Positions 1 through 12,597 of a DNA stretch of 64,000 nucleotides are shown here, piece after piece. The notes beneath the pieces are model-generated. The model ran no database searches, was not told where the DNA came from, and was given only the letters and a program-made list of their open reading frames with translations. Position numbers and translations under genes: made by a program. Within the stretch, counting starts at the first letter, position 1; every line of letters begins with the position of its first letter. Location: assembly GCF_040412425.1 (NCBI RefSeq), contig NC_089741.1:39148538-39212537 (forward strand), given 5' to 3'. This stretch comes from Macrobrachium rosenbergii (Eukaryota; Arthropoda; Malacostraca; Decapoda; Palaemonidae).

Positions 1-607
<607 letters not shown>

Positions 608-610
<3 letters not shown>

Positions 611-719
611 CTGCCTAACAAGCAATAAAAACGACTAAATACTTGGCTATGATGCTATTCCATCTCTAGTAAATGTATCTGAATTAGACATTTATAATAA
701 GTAATAAGTACGTAAAACG
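608..719. other. Unique spacer
   Basis: Short AT-rich sequence between the (TA)n array and the CAA-rich block. No feature recognised. Confidence 0.4.
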
Positions 720-1196
720 AAACAACAGTGACGGAGTTGTTTTTCAACACAACAACAGTTGGAGGTTTTTCGCCAGCAGTAATAACATCAGTGCAAGGTG
801 GCATTCCAACAACAACATAAGACTGATAGAGTGGTATCTCAACAACAACAAAAACAAGAACAACAAAAACAACAACAATAGTGGAGTGGTTTTGCAACAA
901 CAACAATTGGATGTTTTTCACCAGCAGTAATAACATCACTGAAACGTGGAATAACAACAACAACAACAACAACATAAGACTGATCGAGTGGCCTCACTGC
1001 AACAACAACACGAAAACAACAAGAAGATAAACAGTATTGAAGAAGCATTTCAACAGAGCAACAGCAGCAGGAGGCTTACACGAACACAAATCAAAACAGC
1101 ATTGCGATCTTGTAACATTTCGGAGCAAAACAACGTCATCTTTCAGCCTCCCTGCAACAACAATAAGAACAACATTGGCAGCGCCATCTAGTGATC
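720..1196. repeat. CAA-rich imperfect tandem repeat
   Basis: The block is dominated by CAACAA runs. A larger unit of about 147 bp is visible: the motif CCAGCAGTAATAACATCA occurs near 772 and again near 920, and 'ataagactgat.gagtgg' follows each copy. A degraded third unit extends to about 1200. Short frames over it are Gln, Asn or Leu-Val rich and look like simple-repeat translations. Confidence 0.8.
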
Positions 1197-1211
1197 GAGT
1201 GGCTGTATTAA

Positions 1212-1220
1212 TCCTCCCTC

Positions 1221-1265
<45 letters not shown>
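1212..1265. repeat. (CT)n microsatellite
   Basis: An uninterrupted CT run bounded on both sides by short C tracts. Confidence 0.95.
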
Positions 1266-1266
<1 letters not shown>

Positions 1267-1332
1267 CCTTCCCAAGATCTCATTCCTTAATCTCATATCT
1301 CTCGCGTGGGAAACCAATTACCAAGGACCCAA

Positions 1333-1432
1333 GGCTGAGGGAGGCGCCGGGTGTCATACCCCCTCCCCCTCCCCCTCTCCATTCTCCTCCCCCTCATCAT
1401 CCTCCCTGGGGGAGGGGGGGTCTGGGGGGGCG
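1333..1432. repeat. C-rich then G-rich low-complexity tract
   Basis: CCCCCT blocks (about 1360-1400) are followed by GGGGGAGGGGGGG blocks (about 1407-1430). The C-rich left half and G-rich right half are roughly complementary, so a hairpin or quadruplex is possible. Confidence 0.7.
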
Positions 1433-1490
1433 AGATGTGCGTCGTCATAACAGATACGCCCTCAGGCTAACAAGGGAACCGAATGAGGCA

Positions 1491-1503
1491 AAAAAAAAAA
1501 AAA
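1491..1503. repeat. Poly(A) run
   Basis: A short homopolymer of about 13 A just before the compound microsatellite. Confidence 0.8.
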
Positions 1504-1516
1504 TAGGAGTGCGTGA

Positions 1517-1957
<441 letters not shown>

Positions 1958-2027
<70 letters not shown>
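1958..2027. repeat. (GA)n microsatellite
   Basis: Perfect GA run of about 70 bp. Confidence 0.97.
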
Positions 2028-2030
<3 letters not shown>

Positions 2031-2345
2031 ATCTCTTGCTAAAAATTGCGCAAAAGGTCTACGGGATAAAACACCCAGCTTTCACAACACGACAGTTAAA
2101 TATGACAATAATCTGATAATTAATCACTTATTAAATAATCATAATCCATTATCATCAATTAATTAGACATCAGAAACAATACAATTACTCACCCGCTCAC
2201 AGATCACAAGCGGGGAGAACAAAGGACGACCGATGTAATCCGATAAAAAATGAGATAACGTAAAAATGGCGCAATCTAATTACTGATCTACAAAGGTCAT
2301 ATCCTAGTCACTCACTGCCTCTCTCTCGTTATGACATGGAACGAA
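2028..2345. other. AT-rich unique sequence
   Basis: About 320 bp without tandem structure or a credible reading frame. No feature recognised. Confidence 0.4.
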
Positions 2346-2562
<217 letters not shown>

Positions 2563-2589
2563 ATGACGTTCGTGGTCCCGGTGCTTCAA

Positions 2590-2611
2590 TGACGTCATCA
2601 CAGTGACGTCA
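2590..2611. promoter_or_regulatory. Two perfect CRE-type octamers
   Basis: TGACGTCA occurs at 2590-2597 and again at 2604-2611, in the unique sequence just right of the (TA)n array. This octamer is the consensus CREB/ATF site. No gene is visible next to it, so the functional reading is only an inference. Confidence 0.35.
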
Positions 2612-2839
2612 CGTCTGTCACGCGAATGTGAGCGAAAGGAATATTTCTTAGTGGGTACTGACAGGGTATTACTAATACCCTAATGCTTTATTTTCTTGAA
2701 TCTAAACAGAGGAAAATATACGTAAGAAAGATTGTATTTATGTATTAATTTCATATACATAAAAAATAATGCATATTTCCTTATACGATGTATAAAATAA
2801 AACATTTTTTTTCCAGTTTGAATTCGTAAATTATCAATG
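2612..2839. other. AT-rich unique sequence
   Basis: No gene or repeat recognised between the CRE pair and the 52-bp minisatellite. Confidence 0.4.
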
Positions 2840-3335
2840 AATCCTGACGCCTCTGCGTATACGCAAATTCAATCAATACAGTGCTCTTCAGAGATAGAAT
2901 ACGCAATGCGTATCCGCAAAAACGATGCAGTGATGCTGTTGCAGAAATACAATATGCAATGCGTATACTCGACAACAACGCAAAGCTGTTTCTGAAATAG
3001 AATACACACGCGTATACGCATATGAAATCAAAGGAGTGCTTTTCAGGGATAGAATACGCAATGCGTATCCGGAAAAACGATGCAATGCTGCTGTTTCAGA
3101 GACAGAATACGCAATGCGTATGCTCGAAATTAACGCAATGCTGATGTTTCAGAAATAGAATACGCAATGCGTATATGCAGATGCAATACATGCTGCTGTT
3201 TTTAAGATAGAATACACAATATTTATATACTCTAAAAAATTCAATGCTGCCGTTTTAGAAATAGTATACGCAATGCGTATATTAAAAAACAACCCAAGCA
3301 GTGCTGTTCAGAAATAATATACGCAACTGAAATAT
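2840..3335. repeat. ~52-bp minisatellite with an internal palindrome in most units
   Basis: About nine diverged units. Each begins with an 'agaaatAGAATACGC' type block, spaced at roughly 2896, 2949, 3000, 3052, 3105, 3158, 3209 and 3262. Most carry ATACGCAATGCGTAT, a palindrome with 7-bp arms around one base. Exact copies are at about 2899, 3054, 3107, 3160 and 3266, and degraded ones lie between. A second conserved part reads 'aatgctgctgttt'. Confidence 0.9.
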
Positions 3336-3477
3336 CAATTAGTGCCAACATGTCTCATAATATACTTCATAACCTTCCTAATTGACCAATCTCTCTTTTA
3401 AGGGCAACCAATCAAATGCTTATTTTTTTCACCTTCCGTGAAGACAACGGCCTTCAGGTTGCATTGCACGCTAGCGT

Positions 3478-3481
<4 letters not shown>
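3336..3481. other. Unique sequence
   Basis: Short unique spacer. Nothing recognised. Confidence 0.4.
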
Positions 3482-3558
<77 letters not shown>

Positions 3559-3632
3559 ATATACTTGAGTTAGGACACGCCCATTTTCAATTACACGACA
3601 TCAAACATTGTGATCGAGTCGAGATCACTCAC

Positions 3633-3690
<58 letters not shown>
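3482..3690. repeat. (GA)n followed by (CT)n
   Basis: GA run 3482-3556 and CT run 3634-3690, separated by about 77 bp of unique sequence. The two runs are complementary and could pair as a stem. Confidence 0.95.
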
Positions 3691-3694
<4 letters not shown>

Positions 3695-3724
3695 TCTAAC
3701 TGGAATTTCAAGAAAAGTGACCTT

Positions 3725-3795
3725 TATTTTTTATCCTGACCCGGTTTGGGGATCGAACGTGTGTCTATCGCTTGTGAGATAAGCGCAAAAGGAAT

Positions 3796-3798
<3 letters not shown>
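3725..3798 (-). mobile_element. Possible tRNA-derived SINE fragment
   Basis: On the minus strand this stretch carries CGTTCGATCCCC, close to the RNA polymerase III B-box consensus. It is preceded by an arm-like segment CGCTTATCTCACAAGCG that could form an anticodon-type stem. The 5' part with an A box would lie inside the neighbouring (GA)n and is missing. I infer a truncated tRNA-derived SINE head. A chance match is possible. Confidence 0.3.
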
Positions 3799-3871
<73 letters not shown>

Positions 3872-3938
3872 AAGTCGGTGTTCCAGCATTATGAAACACA
3901 GACAAATTTCTAAAATTGACATTGCTTTCATGTCTGTC

Positions 3939-3986
<48 letters not shown>

Positions 3987-4111
3987 ATTCCCACGGGAAT
4001 GGCAGCAATCTGGAACTAAGCTGGCGAAGGACACAGTAGTGAAAGCAATCTTTCCGCTCAAAGGAATCACATCGCGTCAATTTATTGTTGGTGGGAAAAG
4101 TGGAGAAGGAT

Positions 4112-4203
<92 letters not shown>

Positions 4204-4282
4204 AAGTCCGTGCTCCAGCTTTATGGTAGAGTAAATAATAGTTGTTTTCATACAAAATTCCAAAACTGCTTTCAGGTTTTTC

Positions 4283-4370
<88 letters not shown>
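3799..4370. repeat. GA-embedded tandem duplication (~310-bp unit)
   Basis: Four long (GA)n runs (about 3799-3867, 3942-3984, 4115-4200, 4284-4369) alternate with unique blocks. The block after the first run (tcggtgttccagcattatg) matches the block after the third (tccgtgctccagctttatg). Both lead through 'tgctttca.g..t.tctttgagag' into the next run. This is a segmental duplication whose unit contains the microsatellite. Confidence 0.85.
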
Positions 4371-4372
<2 letters not shown>

Positions 4373-4443
4373 GGGTTATGTGAAGTGAGCCAGTCTATTA
4401 CTCTTGTATGTTTAGGTTTACAACATTATTTGATCAATTCCCT

Positions 4444-4448
<5 letters not shown>

Positions 4449-4534
<86 letters not shown>
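4449..4534. repeat. (GA)n microsatellite
   Basis: Perfect GA run of about 86 bp. Confidence 0.97.
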
Positions 4535-4536
<2 letters not shown>

Positions 4537-5110
4537 TGTGCCAGCCTACTGAATTGCCTGATCAGCTTGCAATGAAATTACAAAACGATGGCAAGTATTA
4601 TACAATATTACAGAATATACCTTTTGTACTCCCTTGAATATAACGAGAAGATTAATGCAATGAAAAGTAAGGAATTCACATATATTCTTTATAACACTTC
4701 CACATATAGAACGAAACACAAGGTAACAAATGACTATTTTAACAAATGTGAAAATAAATGATATGTGTCATTACAGGTGCACGAACAAGTCTGTGTGAGT
4801 TTCTGTGAACACAACTGTGTAGAAATATATTGATTTCTAGTGGGTCTGAAAATGCAATTTCACGTGCAATAACATTCTCAATACTGGAAAGGCATTCTCG
4901 AATGTGCGTTCACACGGTTATAAATACGGGACATGCATATGTGAGATTTCAGTGTATACAGTAATTACAGAATGTAGTTAGAAATTCTGATGTATTAGAT
5001 TGGGTGTTTTCACTGAATTGTAATTAAGCACTTTACGGCGTTAGTCGTTGCTTGACGTAAACATATTTGTCTTAAGTACAGCTCACTGAGATATCATAAC
5101 TATACTATTT
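4535..5110. other. AT-rich unique sequence
   Basis: Almost 600 bp of ordinary complexity. Frames are short and broken on both strands. No gene, RNA or repeat family recognised. Confidence 0.45.
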
Positions 5111-5299
5111 AAAATTTTATGTATATACACATACATACATATGTGTATGCATACATATGCATGGATGCAATTATATATATACATATATATATATTTTATA
5201 CATATATATTCATATACATAAAATAAATTTATATGTATATTATATATTTATATATATTATGCACGCACATATATATATACATACATACATATATATACA

Positions 5300-5392
<93 letters not shown>
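5111..5392. repeat. ATAC/TA-rich tract ending in (TA)n
   Basis: Irregular ATATAC, CATATG and TTATA motifs to about 5297, then an uninterrupted TA run to 5391. Confidence 0.95.
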
Positions 5393-5393
<1 letters not shown>

Positions 5394-5672
5394 CATAAAA
5401 CAATCATAAATCGAAAACAATCGCAGACACAGCGCCACCACGAAAGCTAAAACGAAATCGAGAGTTATTTTCGAATCCCACGAAATCACGAAATCAATCC
5501 TGTATTCTAAATACACAAACGTTACACCTGCTTATTTGCTGATTACTTGTAATGCGGTGAATTAAGAAAGATGTATCATTACGCAGCTGCTGTTTGTGAT
5601 GGTTCCTTGCAGGGATCTCCCGTTGCTGTTTCCAGCTGATTGCATACTCGATGAACCCGATTAGGAGGGTGG

Positions 5673-5673
<1 letters not shown>
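5393..5673. other. Unique sequence
   Basis: About 280 bp of mixed composition. No supported feature. Confidence 0.4.
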
Positions 5674-5747
<74 letters not shown>

Positions 5748-5788
5748 TTCAGATGAATGACGCAAGATATGACGTACTATGCATCAGT

Positions 5789-5854
<66 letters not shown>

Positions 5855-5894
5855 TTCAGATGAATGATGCAAGATATGATGTACAATGCATCAG

Positions 5895-5943
<49 letters not shown>

Positions 5944-5994
5944 GTATGATCGAAGCAAGACAATAATAATATTATGCACAATACATCAGTTACG

Positions 5995-6052
<58 letters not shown>

Positions 6053-6145
6053 TAAGCAAGCCAGACGATCGAAGCAAAACAGCAATAGTATTATGCACAA
6101 CACATCAGTTAGAGAGAGAGAGAGAAATTTCAGATGAGCGATCGA
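5674..6145. repeat. GA-embedded minisatellite, 4-5 units
   Basis: Long (GA)n runs separate related blocks. The block AAATTTCAGATGA (then 'tgcaagatatgatgtac.atgcatcagtta') follows the runs at about 5745 and 5851 and recurs in short form near 6126. The block 'gatcgaagcaa.acaataatattatgcacaacacatcagtta' follows the runs near 5945 and 6065. Both block types end in the same 'catcagtta' before the next run. Confidence 0.88.
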
Positions 6146-6516
6146 TTCTGTACGTCATCCATGTAATCGCAAGAAGGATGAAAGCTGATCAAATAAGGGC
6201 GCAGGTGCACTGGCGAGCCCGCGCGCACACACACACATTTATATATATACAAAATATCAATCGTCATTACGAAAATAAAAGACGATTTCATTGATCTGAT
6301 GCCAGTCCTTGAACCGAATTAGATACAATGACCTGACAAAGGTATTAATGACCTTCTAGGTCAAATTGGGCAATTAAACGGAACACCCATCCCTAATTAC
6401 CCAATTACCTGCATGCCAGGAATTAATTCCTTCATTACAGCTCTCCACACCTGTAATTCCTCTTAGCATTACCTGAATGTGAGGAAAATACTTCTGCTCT
6501 CTCCTCTACTGGCAAC
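6146..6516. other. Unique sequence with a short CA run
   Basis: A small GCGCGCACACAC tract lies near 6220. The rest is unique, with no credible gene. Confidence 0.4.
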
Positions 6517-6815
6517 CCCGTAGGAGGTTAGTGCCGTCAGTGCACCTCATGCGGTGCACTGTAGGCATTACTTAAGGTTCTTTGCAGCGTGACTTCGGCC
6601 CCTAGCTGCAACCTCTTTCGTTCCTTTGACTGTACCTCCTTTCATATTCTCTTTCTTCATTCTTACTTTCCACCCTCTCCTAACAATTTGAGGTTTTCCT
6701 CCTGTTACGCCTTTCAAACCTTTTCCCTGTCAGTTTCCGTTTCAGCGCTGAATGACCTCATAGGTCCCAGTGCTTGGCCTTTGGCCTAAATTCTGTATTT
6801 AATTCAATTCAATTC
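6517..6815 (+). mobile_element. Dispersed repeat family B, copy 1 (SINE-like)
   Basis: This copy of about 300 bp runs from 'ccgtaggagg' through a short hairpin (GTGCACCTCATGCGGTGCAC) and the motif CCTCATAGGTCCCAGTGC. It ends in tandem AATTC repeats (about 6799-6815), as in a non-autonomous retroelement tail. Copies at 22569-22840 (opposite strand) and 39502-39682 (partial) define the family. I recall near-identical sequence from decapod transcripts, which is memory and not a search. No A or B box is obvious, so the SINE label is an inference from length and tail. Confidence 0.65.
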
Positions 6816-7311
6816 CTGTAAGTGAGGGACTATTTTCTACCTAACTATTTATTCAGTAATTTATTTTCTACTTAATTACAAAGTAATTACATTTCAGATT
6901 ACTCTGTAATGTATCTGTAATTTGTCCATTATCCGGATTATTGTATTCAGTGGAATACCACCGATTTAGATAAGATACATAACTGGATATTTCTGTATCC
7001 AGAAGATTATCATTGTTTTGTACAAACAACCGATATAAGATACGAATTATGTAATATACTTCCATGTAACAGAAATGGATTTCAGTAAGGTATAATTGTC
7101 AGAGCTTTCTATATGCTATATATTATAGATTTCTATGTATTCCACTATGTACAACACAATACGAATGCGTTCTATGTAGCATACTTTCTACGTTTCAGGT
7201 CTCTATATGCAATGACTATAAGTTTCTATATATTATGCAAAATACACCGTAATACGAGGTAGAATTCATGGATTTGGATATTTTGGTACAAAAGGCAATT
7301 TGCAGTAGAAT
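6816..7311. other. AT-rich unique sequence
   Basis: AT-rich with loose 'tttctatatg' motifs related to the next repeat, but no clear unit. No gene. Confidence 0.4.
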
Positions 7312-7645
7312 ATAGAAAGATTACAGTTCATTTCTCTAGTTTAACTATAAGGGGTTGTCAACAGAGTGAATTTTGAATATTTCTATATATATAGCATTAC
7401 TAGAAATTTCTATATGCAGTAAAATACAGTGCCTATATAAAGATCATTATACAGTAAAGATTTCTGGTCCTTTGTAGTGCACTATAGAAAGATTATAATT
7501 AATTTCTATAGTTTGACTATACAAGGGATTTCAGCAGTGAAATTTAAAAATTTCTATACATCACATTACTGGAAATTTCTATATACAGTGAAATATATTG
7601 CCTACAAAAAAAAGAAACCATTATACTGTAAAGGATTTTCGGTTA
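7312..7645. repeat. ~172-bp tandem duplication
   Basis: Two units starting at 'atagaaagatta' (7312 and 7484). Each continues through 'atttctatagtttgactata' like sequence, then 'ttactagaaatttctatat', then 'cattatacagtaaag'. Divergence is moderate. Confidence 0.8.
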
Positions 7646-8005
7646 ATATAAAAACACACTTGCACACTCACTGTCTATTTGCCTCCTCAAAACTCTTGCC
7701 CCAGTGGCAAAAGAGCGCGCAGGCACGCGCGTATGTGTGTGTGTGTGTGTGCGTACCCAGTTTCCCCAAATCCCTGACCTTCCCGTGGCCTGACCTAAAA
7801 GCGAGGACCGGGTAGCATAATCAATACGATTTCCCCTGGTACCCCCCCTCCCCCTCCCCTCCTCCCCATTAAACATCCCCCAACCCACCAGACATATTCA
7901 TTAAGGCACCGATGAAGCGTACGGCCTCATTATCACTGCGAAAATGACACTTGTTACAGGAAGGTGGTGGTGGTGATGATAATGACGAACACGGCCGCAT
8001 TTGCC

Positions 8006-8007
<2 letters not shown>
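7646..8007. other. Unique sequence with (GT)n and a C tract
   Basis: A GT run (about 7733-7751) lies next to a CG-alternating GCGCGC segment, and a C-rich tract at 7838-7865. No gene recognised. Confidence 0.5.

Positions 8008-8064
<57 letters not shown>
8008..8064. repeat. (GA)n microsatellite
   Basis: Perfect GA run of about 57 bp. Confidence 0.97.
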
Positions 8065-8068
<4 letters not shown>

Positions 8069-8220
8069 GGTGGATAGGCAGGGGAATGCTTTTTTTTCTA
8101 TTAAATCTGATTGTCTGGGTTAAATGGTTAAATTTGATATAAGCAGATATTCTTTGATACTGTTTTATATTAACTAAAATTACATTATCTAATTTCAAAG
8201 GGTTTTACAGTTTTGTATGT

Positions 8221-8252
8221 ATATTTATATATATGATATATAATATATGTAA

Positions 8253-8331
<79 letters not shown>

Positions 8332-8412
8332 CATGTATATAAATATATATATTTACATACATACATTTATATATATGTATATATACAGTATATATACTGT
8401 ATATATTATATA
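8221..8412. repeat. (TA)n with palindromic flanks
   Basis: TA run at about 8253-8326. The right flank holds small palindromes such as ATATACAGTATATATACTGTATAT (split here as ATATACAGTATA plus TATACTGTATAT) and ACATACATACAT. Confidence 0.92.
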
Positions 8413-8643
8413 ATTTTAACACTCGTACGTCTACATATAACTGTACTTATCACAACTAAATCCGCATTTATATTTCTTCCTGGACACCGCAAACTTCAAG
8501 GCCTTTTCTGCTATCGACTGAATTCATCACAGACACACACACACATACACAAGGATGACCCTGAACTGAAAACGTGCTTAGCGAGCTTTGATAACCACAA
8601 GAAAGAATGAACATGACTATAAGAATAACCAAGTCTTTGAGTG

Positions 8644-8645
<2 letters not shown>
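8413..8645. other. Unique sequence with a short (CA)n run
   Basis: CA run near 8532-8551. Nothing else recognised. Confidence 0.45.
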
Positions 8646-8707
<62 letters not shown>

Positions 8708-8780
8708 TAACAATACGGTACCTAATTCACTATTTTAGGGTCATTCTTGGAAGAGCAATAGGCAAATCTTTGTCTAAATG

Positions 8781-8839
<59 letters not shown>

Positions 8840-8880
8840 TAACAATTCGGTGCCTAATTCACTACTTATGGGCAACAAAG
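8646..8880. repeat. (CT)n-embedded tandem duplication (~135 bp)
   Basis: (CT)n at 8646-8704 and 8785-8836 are each followed by a matching block: 'aactaacaatacggtaccta' and 'cacctaacaattcggtgccta', both then 'attcacta.tt'. The unit therefore contains the microsatellite. Confidence 0.85.
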
Positions 8881-8957
8881 GTATACAATATTTAAGGGGG
8901 CGGCGTCCCCATATTCTCCCGCCCCCCTCATCTGATTCAAGAATCGAACGCTGGTCC

Positions 8958-8960
<3 letters not shown>

Positions 8961-9010
<50 letters not shown>
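8961..9010. repeat. (GA)n microsatellite
   Basis: Perfect GA run. The sequence just left, on the minus strand, contains GCGTTCGATTCT, which resembles a B box, but nothing else tRNA-like is present. Confidence 0.95.
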
Positions 9011-9013
<3 letters not shown>

Positions 9014-9124
9014 TCCTTCCCCACGGTGATGTCTACTGCATACTGAAGCCGGCCTTCCTTGAAAACGTGAGAACTGACAAACTCGCGGAGCCAAAACATC
9101 GCCCTGAGGGAGGCCAGCAGCGCG
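9011..9124. other. Unique sequence
   Basis: Moderately GC-rich unique DNA. The open frames through it begin or end in the GA run and show no recognisable domain. Confidence 0.4.
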
Positions 9125-9440
9125 GTGCCGTATGGAGAATTACACGACCCTGAAAAAACGTTCTTTTTATCGCTTTCATACAACGTTTTCTTCTCGTATG
9201 GCGAATTATACGAACGTACAGAAAGTATACGTGCGGTAATACGTTATACAGGATCCTGAAAAACGTTTGATGTCTAGTATGAGAAAGTCTATAGGGCTTA
9301 ATTTATGTTTTCTTGTCGTTCGGATAATTATACGAAAGTGACAGACGTTTTCTTCCCGTGTGGCTAATTGTGTGAATGTCACGAACGTTTACGTACACTA
9401 TTACTAATTCTACGACCCGCCAAGAACGTAAAATGGATTA
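9125..9440. repeat. Degenerate repeat of a 'cgttttctt-cgtatgg-aattatacga' block
   Basis: Related blocks start near 9127, 9183, 9306 and 9347, each with a variant of CGTTTTCTTCTCGTATGG followed by AATTATACGAA. Spacing is irregular, so this is an old, partly deleted tandem array. Confidence 0.65.
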
Positions 9441-9549
9441 TGTACGTTTTTAGGCAGAGAAAATGGTTACCCATTCAGGCACTAACCAGAACTAGCGCTG
9501 CCTAATGTCCTTGACCTACGGGGAGTGGACATTTGGTTGAATCAGGTCC

Positions 9550-9551
<2 letters not shown>

Positions 9552-9594
<43 letters not shown>

Positions 9595-9612
9595 CTTTGG
9601 TAGCTACAAGTG

Positions 9613-9687
<75 letters not shown>
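9552..9687. repeat. Two (GA)n runs
   Basis: GA 9552-9591 and 9616-9687, separated by about 25 bp. Confidence 0.96.
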
Positions 9688-9688
<1 letters not shown>

Positions 9689-10135
9689 CCCTACATCGAA
9701 CAAAACTAGGACAGGATTCTTGAAGGAAAGGAGGTTTGAAAACTAAAGATAAATATAAAACATGAAAATGACTCCACAGCTAGGTCGTGGTGGGGATAAA
9801 AAAAAAAAAAATATCACCTATAATCAAAGGTAAACAAGCGATTGGAGGCTGGTACAGATAAGCGGGTATTGACACAAGACCAAATACCATTGACGGAGCG
9901 AAACGGTTCTAACGATTTAAAAATCTCCACATTGCGGTGGTTTGTAAATATAAAAGATAATGAATAGACCACCATCATACCACAAGGGGGTGACCTGATA
10001 TGGGAAAAAATAGTATAAAAGAGTAAAAAAAAATGTGGTCAATCTATAGTGACCTTTGACCTGTAGGTAATGTGTTCAAAGTGCCATGGGATTGAAGAAA
10101 TTTTTCGAGAAATAAGTTGTTTGGGATGTACACAT
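9688..10135. other. Unique sequence
   Basis: About 450 bp, AT-rich, with a short A run near 9800. No gene or repeat recognised. Confidence 0.45.
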
Positions 10136-10452
10136 GTTCATTATACTATACGCACATACACGCTCACTAAATACACATATACGCTCTCTCACTACATATA
10201 CACATACATACACACACACACACCCCTTCACTACATGTACACATACATACACACACATCTTCACTACATATACACTTACACACACACACTCAATACACAT
10301 ACATCCACACACACTCTCATTGCACACACGCACACAAACGCTTACTACATATACACATACACACATTCACTACACATACACTACAAATACACACACAAAC
10401 ACACTACACACACATCATTACTACACATACACACACACAAACACACAAAGCG
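10136..10452. repeat. CA-rich cryptic simple repeat
   Basis: Imperfect ACACAT, CACTACA and TACACA motifs form a Thr/His/Tyr-rich frame on the plus strand and a Val/Cys-rich one on the minus strand. Both are simple-repeat translations. A loose unit 'cactacatatacacatacacaca' recurs several times. Confidence 0.85.
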
Positions 10453-11120
10453 GTATTCCTATAAAAAAGATTCTATTCTTTGAAATTATAAAAACAAAGT
10501 CGATTTAGCCAGTAGCATACGTGTAAACACACACACACGATAAATGAAAATGAAAAATAATCTAACTTAATTTAGCACTCAGTAGTCCTAAAAACATTCA
10601 GAAGAATTCACAAACTGGCAACTCAGTCTCGTAATCACGTTACCATACGCTGAGGTAAGAATTTATGGGCACCAATAAAAGAGAAATGTTTATTACCAAC
10701 ATTTCTACAACACTGTCTTGCAAATCTGCACCATCAACATAAACCAGAATAAATTTGAGTTATAATAAGTCTGTGTCTGTACACAGGCCACTTTCTGATA
10801 ATTTCAACCGTGACAGTCCCACCGGAAAGACCATTTAAAAAGAAAATTCGCTAATTCTCTGAACATAGGAAATACAACGTCATTAGATATACTTACAAAG
10901 GTAACTTTTACTCTTTTACTTTTCAACCGAATGACAGAACTTCCTTCAGAACGGGGTCAATGGGCCATAAATGAATGCTAATTACTTGTACGTTACTTAA
11001 TAGTACATTACTTAATCATAAACTGAGGCGGGACAATGGTTAACTGATGTTTCCGTTGTAAGAGAAGTCGTTCTTTGCTGACCAGGTTGATATGGTAACT
11101 AACCTGCCGTCAAAATGTTC
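10453..11120. other. Unique sequence
   Basis: About 670 bp of AT-rich DNA of ordinary complexity, with a short CA run near 10530. Frames are broken and I see no gene. Confidence 0.45.
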
Positions 11121-11277
11121 ATGTATGAGCGTATATATATTTATTACTTTTTTTATTAAACTGTATTTCATTTGTTATTTTAATCTATATTTTCTCTTGT
11201 TTTACACTGTAAGCAATCTGTTCTATCTTGTGGAAACTTCTTGGCACGTATAATAACTCGTACAAATAAGTAAATCC

Positions 11278-11520
11278 ATACCTTACAAATTCATTCACAT
11301 GAAATATTTAGTCACACATCTTACAACTTCATTCATAAAAAAAGAGCAACGTTACCACATCCTTAAGATTTAATCAGTTTAAAATAAATATACCACACTT
11401 TCCATTCATAACTTTGAGACAAACACACACAAACATTATACGCTACAACTCCATTCAAAGAAAAGAGGTACTATGCCTTACAATTTCATTCATAAAAAAC
11501 CCACAAATATTCATATCCCA
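11278..11520. repeat. Degenerate tandem repeat ('cttacaatttcattcataaaaa')
   Basis: Three to four diverged units with the core ACAATTTCATTCATAAAAA, visible near 11281, 11330, 11443 and 11480. Confidence 0.6.
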
Positions 11521-11769
11521 TCGTGAATAATAACCAGCCCCACATCTCCCAACTAGGTTTAGCCATTAAGCAATAACCAAATCACGTTGCTAACAGCCCC
11601 AACATTATCTGTGCTAGCTTGAAATGGTATGAGAACGACTATCTCCATCTGCATATTCATTTGAGATAATGCAACGCCGGGGTAGCTGCCTGTGACGTCA
11701 CGTCATACTTAATTGCCGTCGTGACACCGTCTTCACGATCGTTTTCCCCGACACCGAAGACAATTCCTA
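11521..11769. other. Unique sequence containing a CRE octamer
   Basis: TGACGTCA at 11693-11700 is immediately followed by CGTCA. Otherwise unique, with no gene seen. Confidence 0.4.
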
Positions 11770-12110
11770 CAATTTCTGGGGGGTTGGAATCCTCTCAGAG
11801 GTGTCCTGAGTGGTTAGAATCCCCCCTGTGTTTAGATTAAATTTCTAAGGATTTGGAATCCTCTTAGAAGTGCCCAAAATGGTTAGGCACCCCCTTTTGT
11901 TTAAATTCAATTCCCAGGGATTTTGAATCCTCCCACAGGTGTCCAAAATGATTAGGAACCCCCTTTTGTCAAGCTTCAATTCCTATGGATTTGGAATCCT
12001 CTCAGAGGTGTCCAAATTGGTTTGGAACCCCGTTTTGTTTAGATTCAATTTCTAAGGATTTGGAATCCTCTCAGCAGATGTGTCAAAAAGTTATTAGGAG
12101 CCCCCTTTTT
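11770..12110. repeat. ~69-bp minisatellite, 5 units
   Basis: GGAATCCTC-type blocks lie at about 11786, 11855, 11925, 11993 and 12062. Between them sit conserved 'aggtgtccaaaatggttagg' and 'accccctttttgtttag' blocks. Divergence between units is modest. Confidence 0.92.
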
Positions 12111-12597
12111 TTTCGATACCGTTAGCCTTAGAGTCACATACCTCAAATTATACATCGATGCACGGTAATTTGTAGATACCTGTTCCTTCCACCATATAAT
12201 TAGCTAAAAAGCCATTCCTACCACCGTATACTTAGCCAAAAAGCCAATCTGAAGACGTACAAAGTGTCGCAGCTCCCAACAATGAAAAGCAAGAGCTGGC
12301 GTGACGCAAAACGGCATTCTTGCAATAGGTGGTAGTTGCTTATCATCGTGCATTCGGTTGGAAAGTGAACTGTCTCCCATTGCGCAAGCGCCTTATCACC
12401 ACTTCGACTCGCACCTGGTTCTAACCAGTTCAAAAGCAAATCGATTGCGACAAATTTGATCAAGAGATGATTAGGGGACATTAGGTGGTGACATTCAAAC
12501 TGTCACGTGTAGTCTGAATAAAAAAAATTATATATATATTTGTCTGTTTGTTTACTGCGTGGGGTACACGATACTCAAACGCTAACTAGATTTTTTC
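12111..12597. other. Unique sequence with an 87-codon minus-strand frame
   Basis: A small 36-bp direct duplication ('accaccgtatacttagccaaaaagcc') lies at 12185-12250. A minus-strand frame of 87 codons (12218-12481) is free of simple repeat, but I recognise no family in it and find no splice or promoter support. I do not call it a gene. Confidence 0.35.

Noticed and set aside
12218..12481. 87-codon minus-strand frame in non-repetitive DNA
   Set aside because: No domain or family recognised, no splice or promoter context. Length is compatible with chance.
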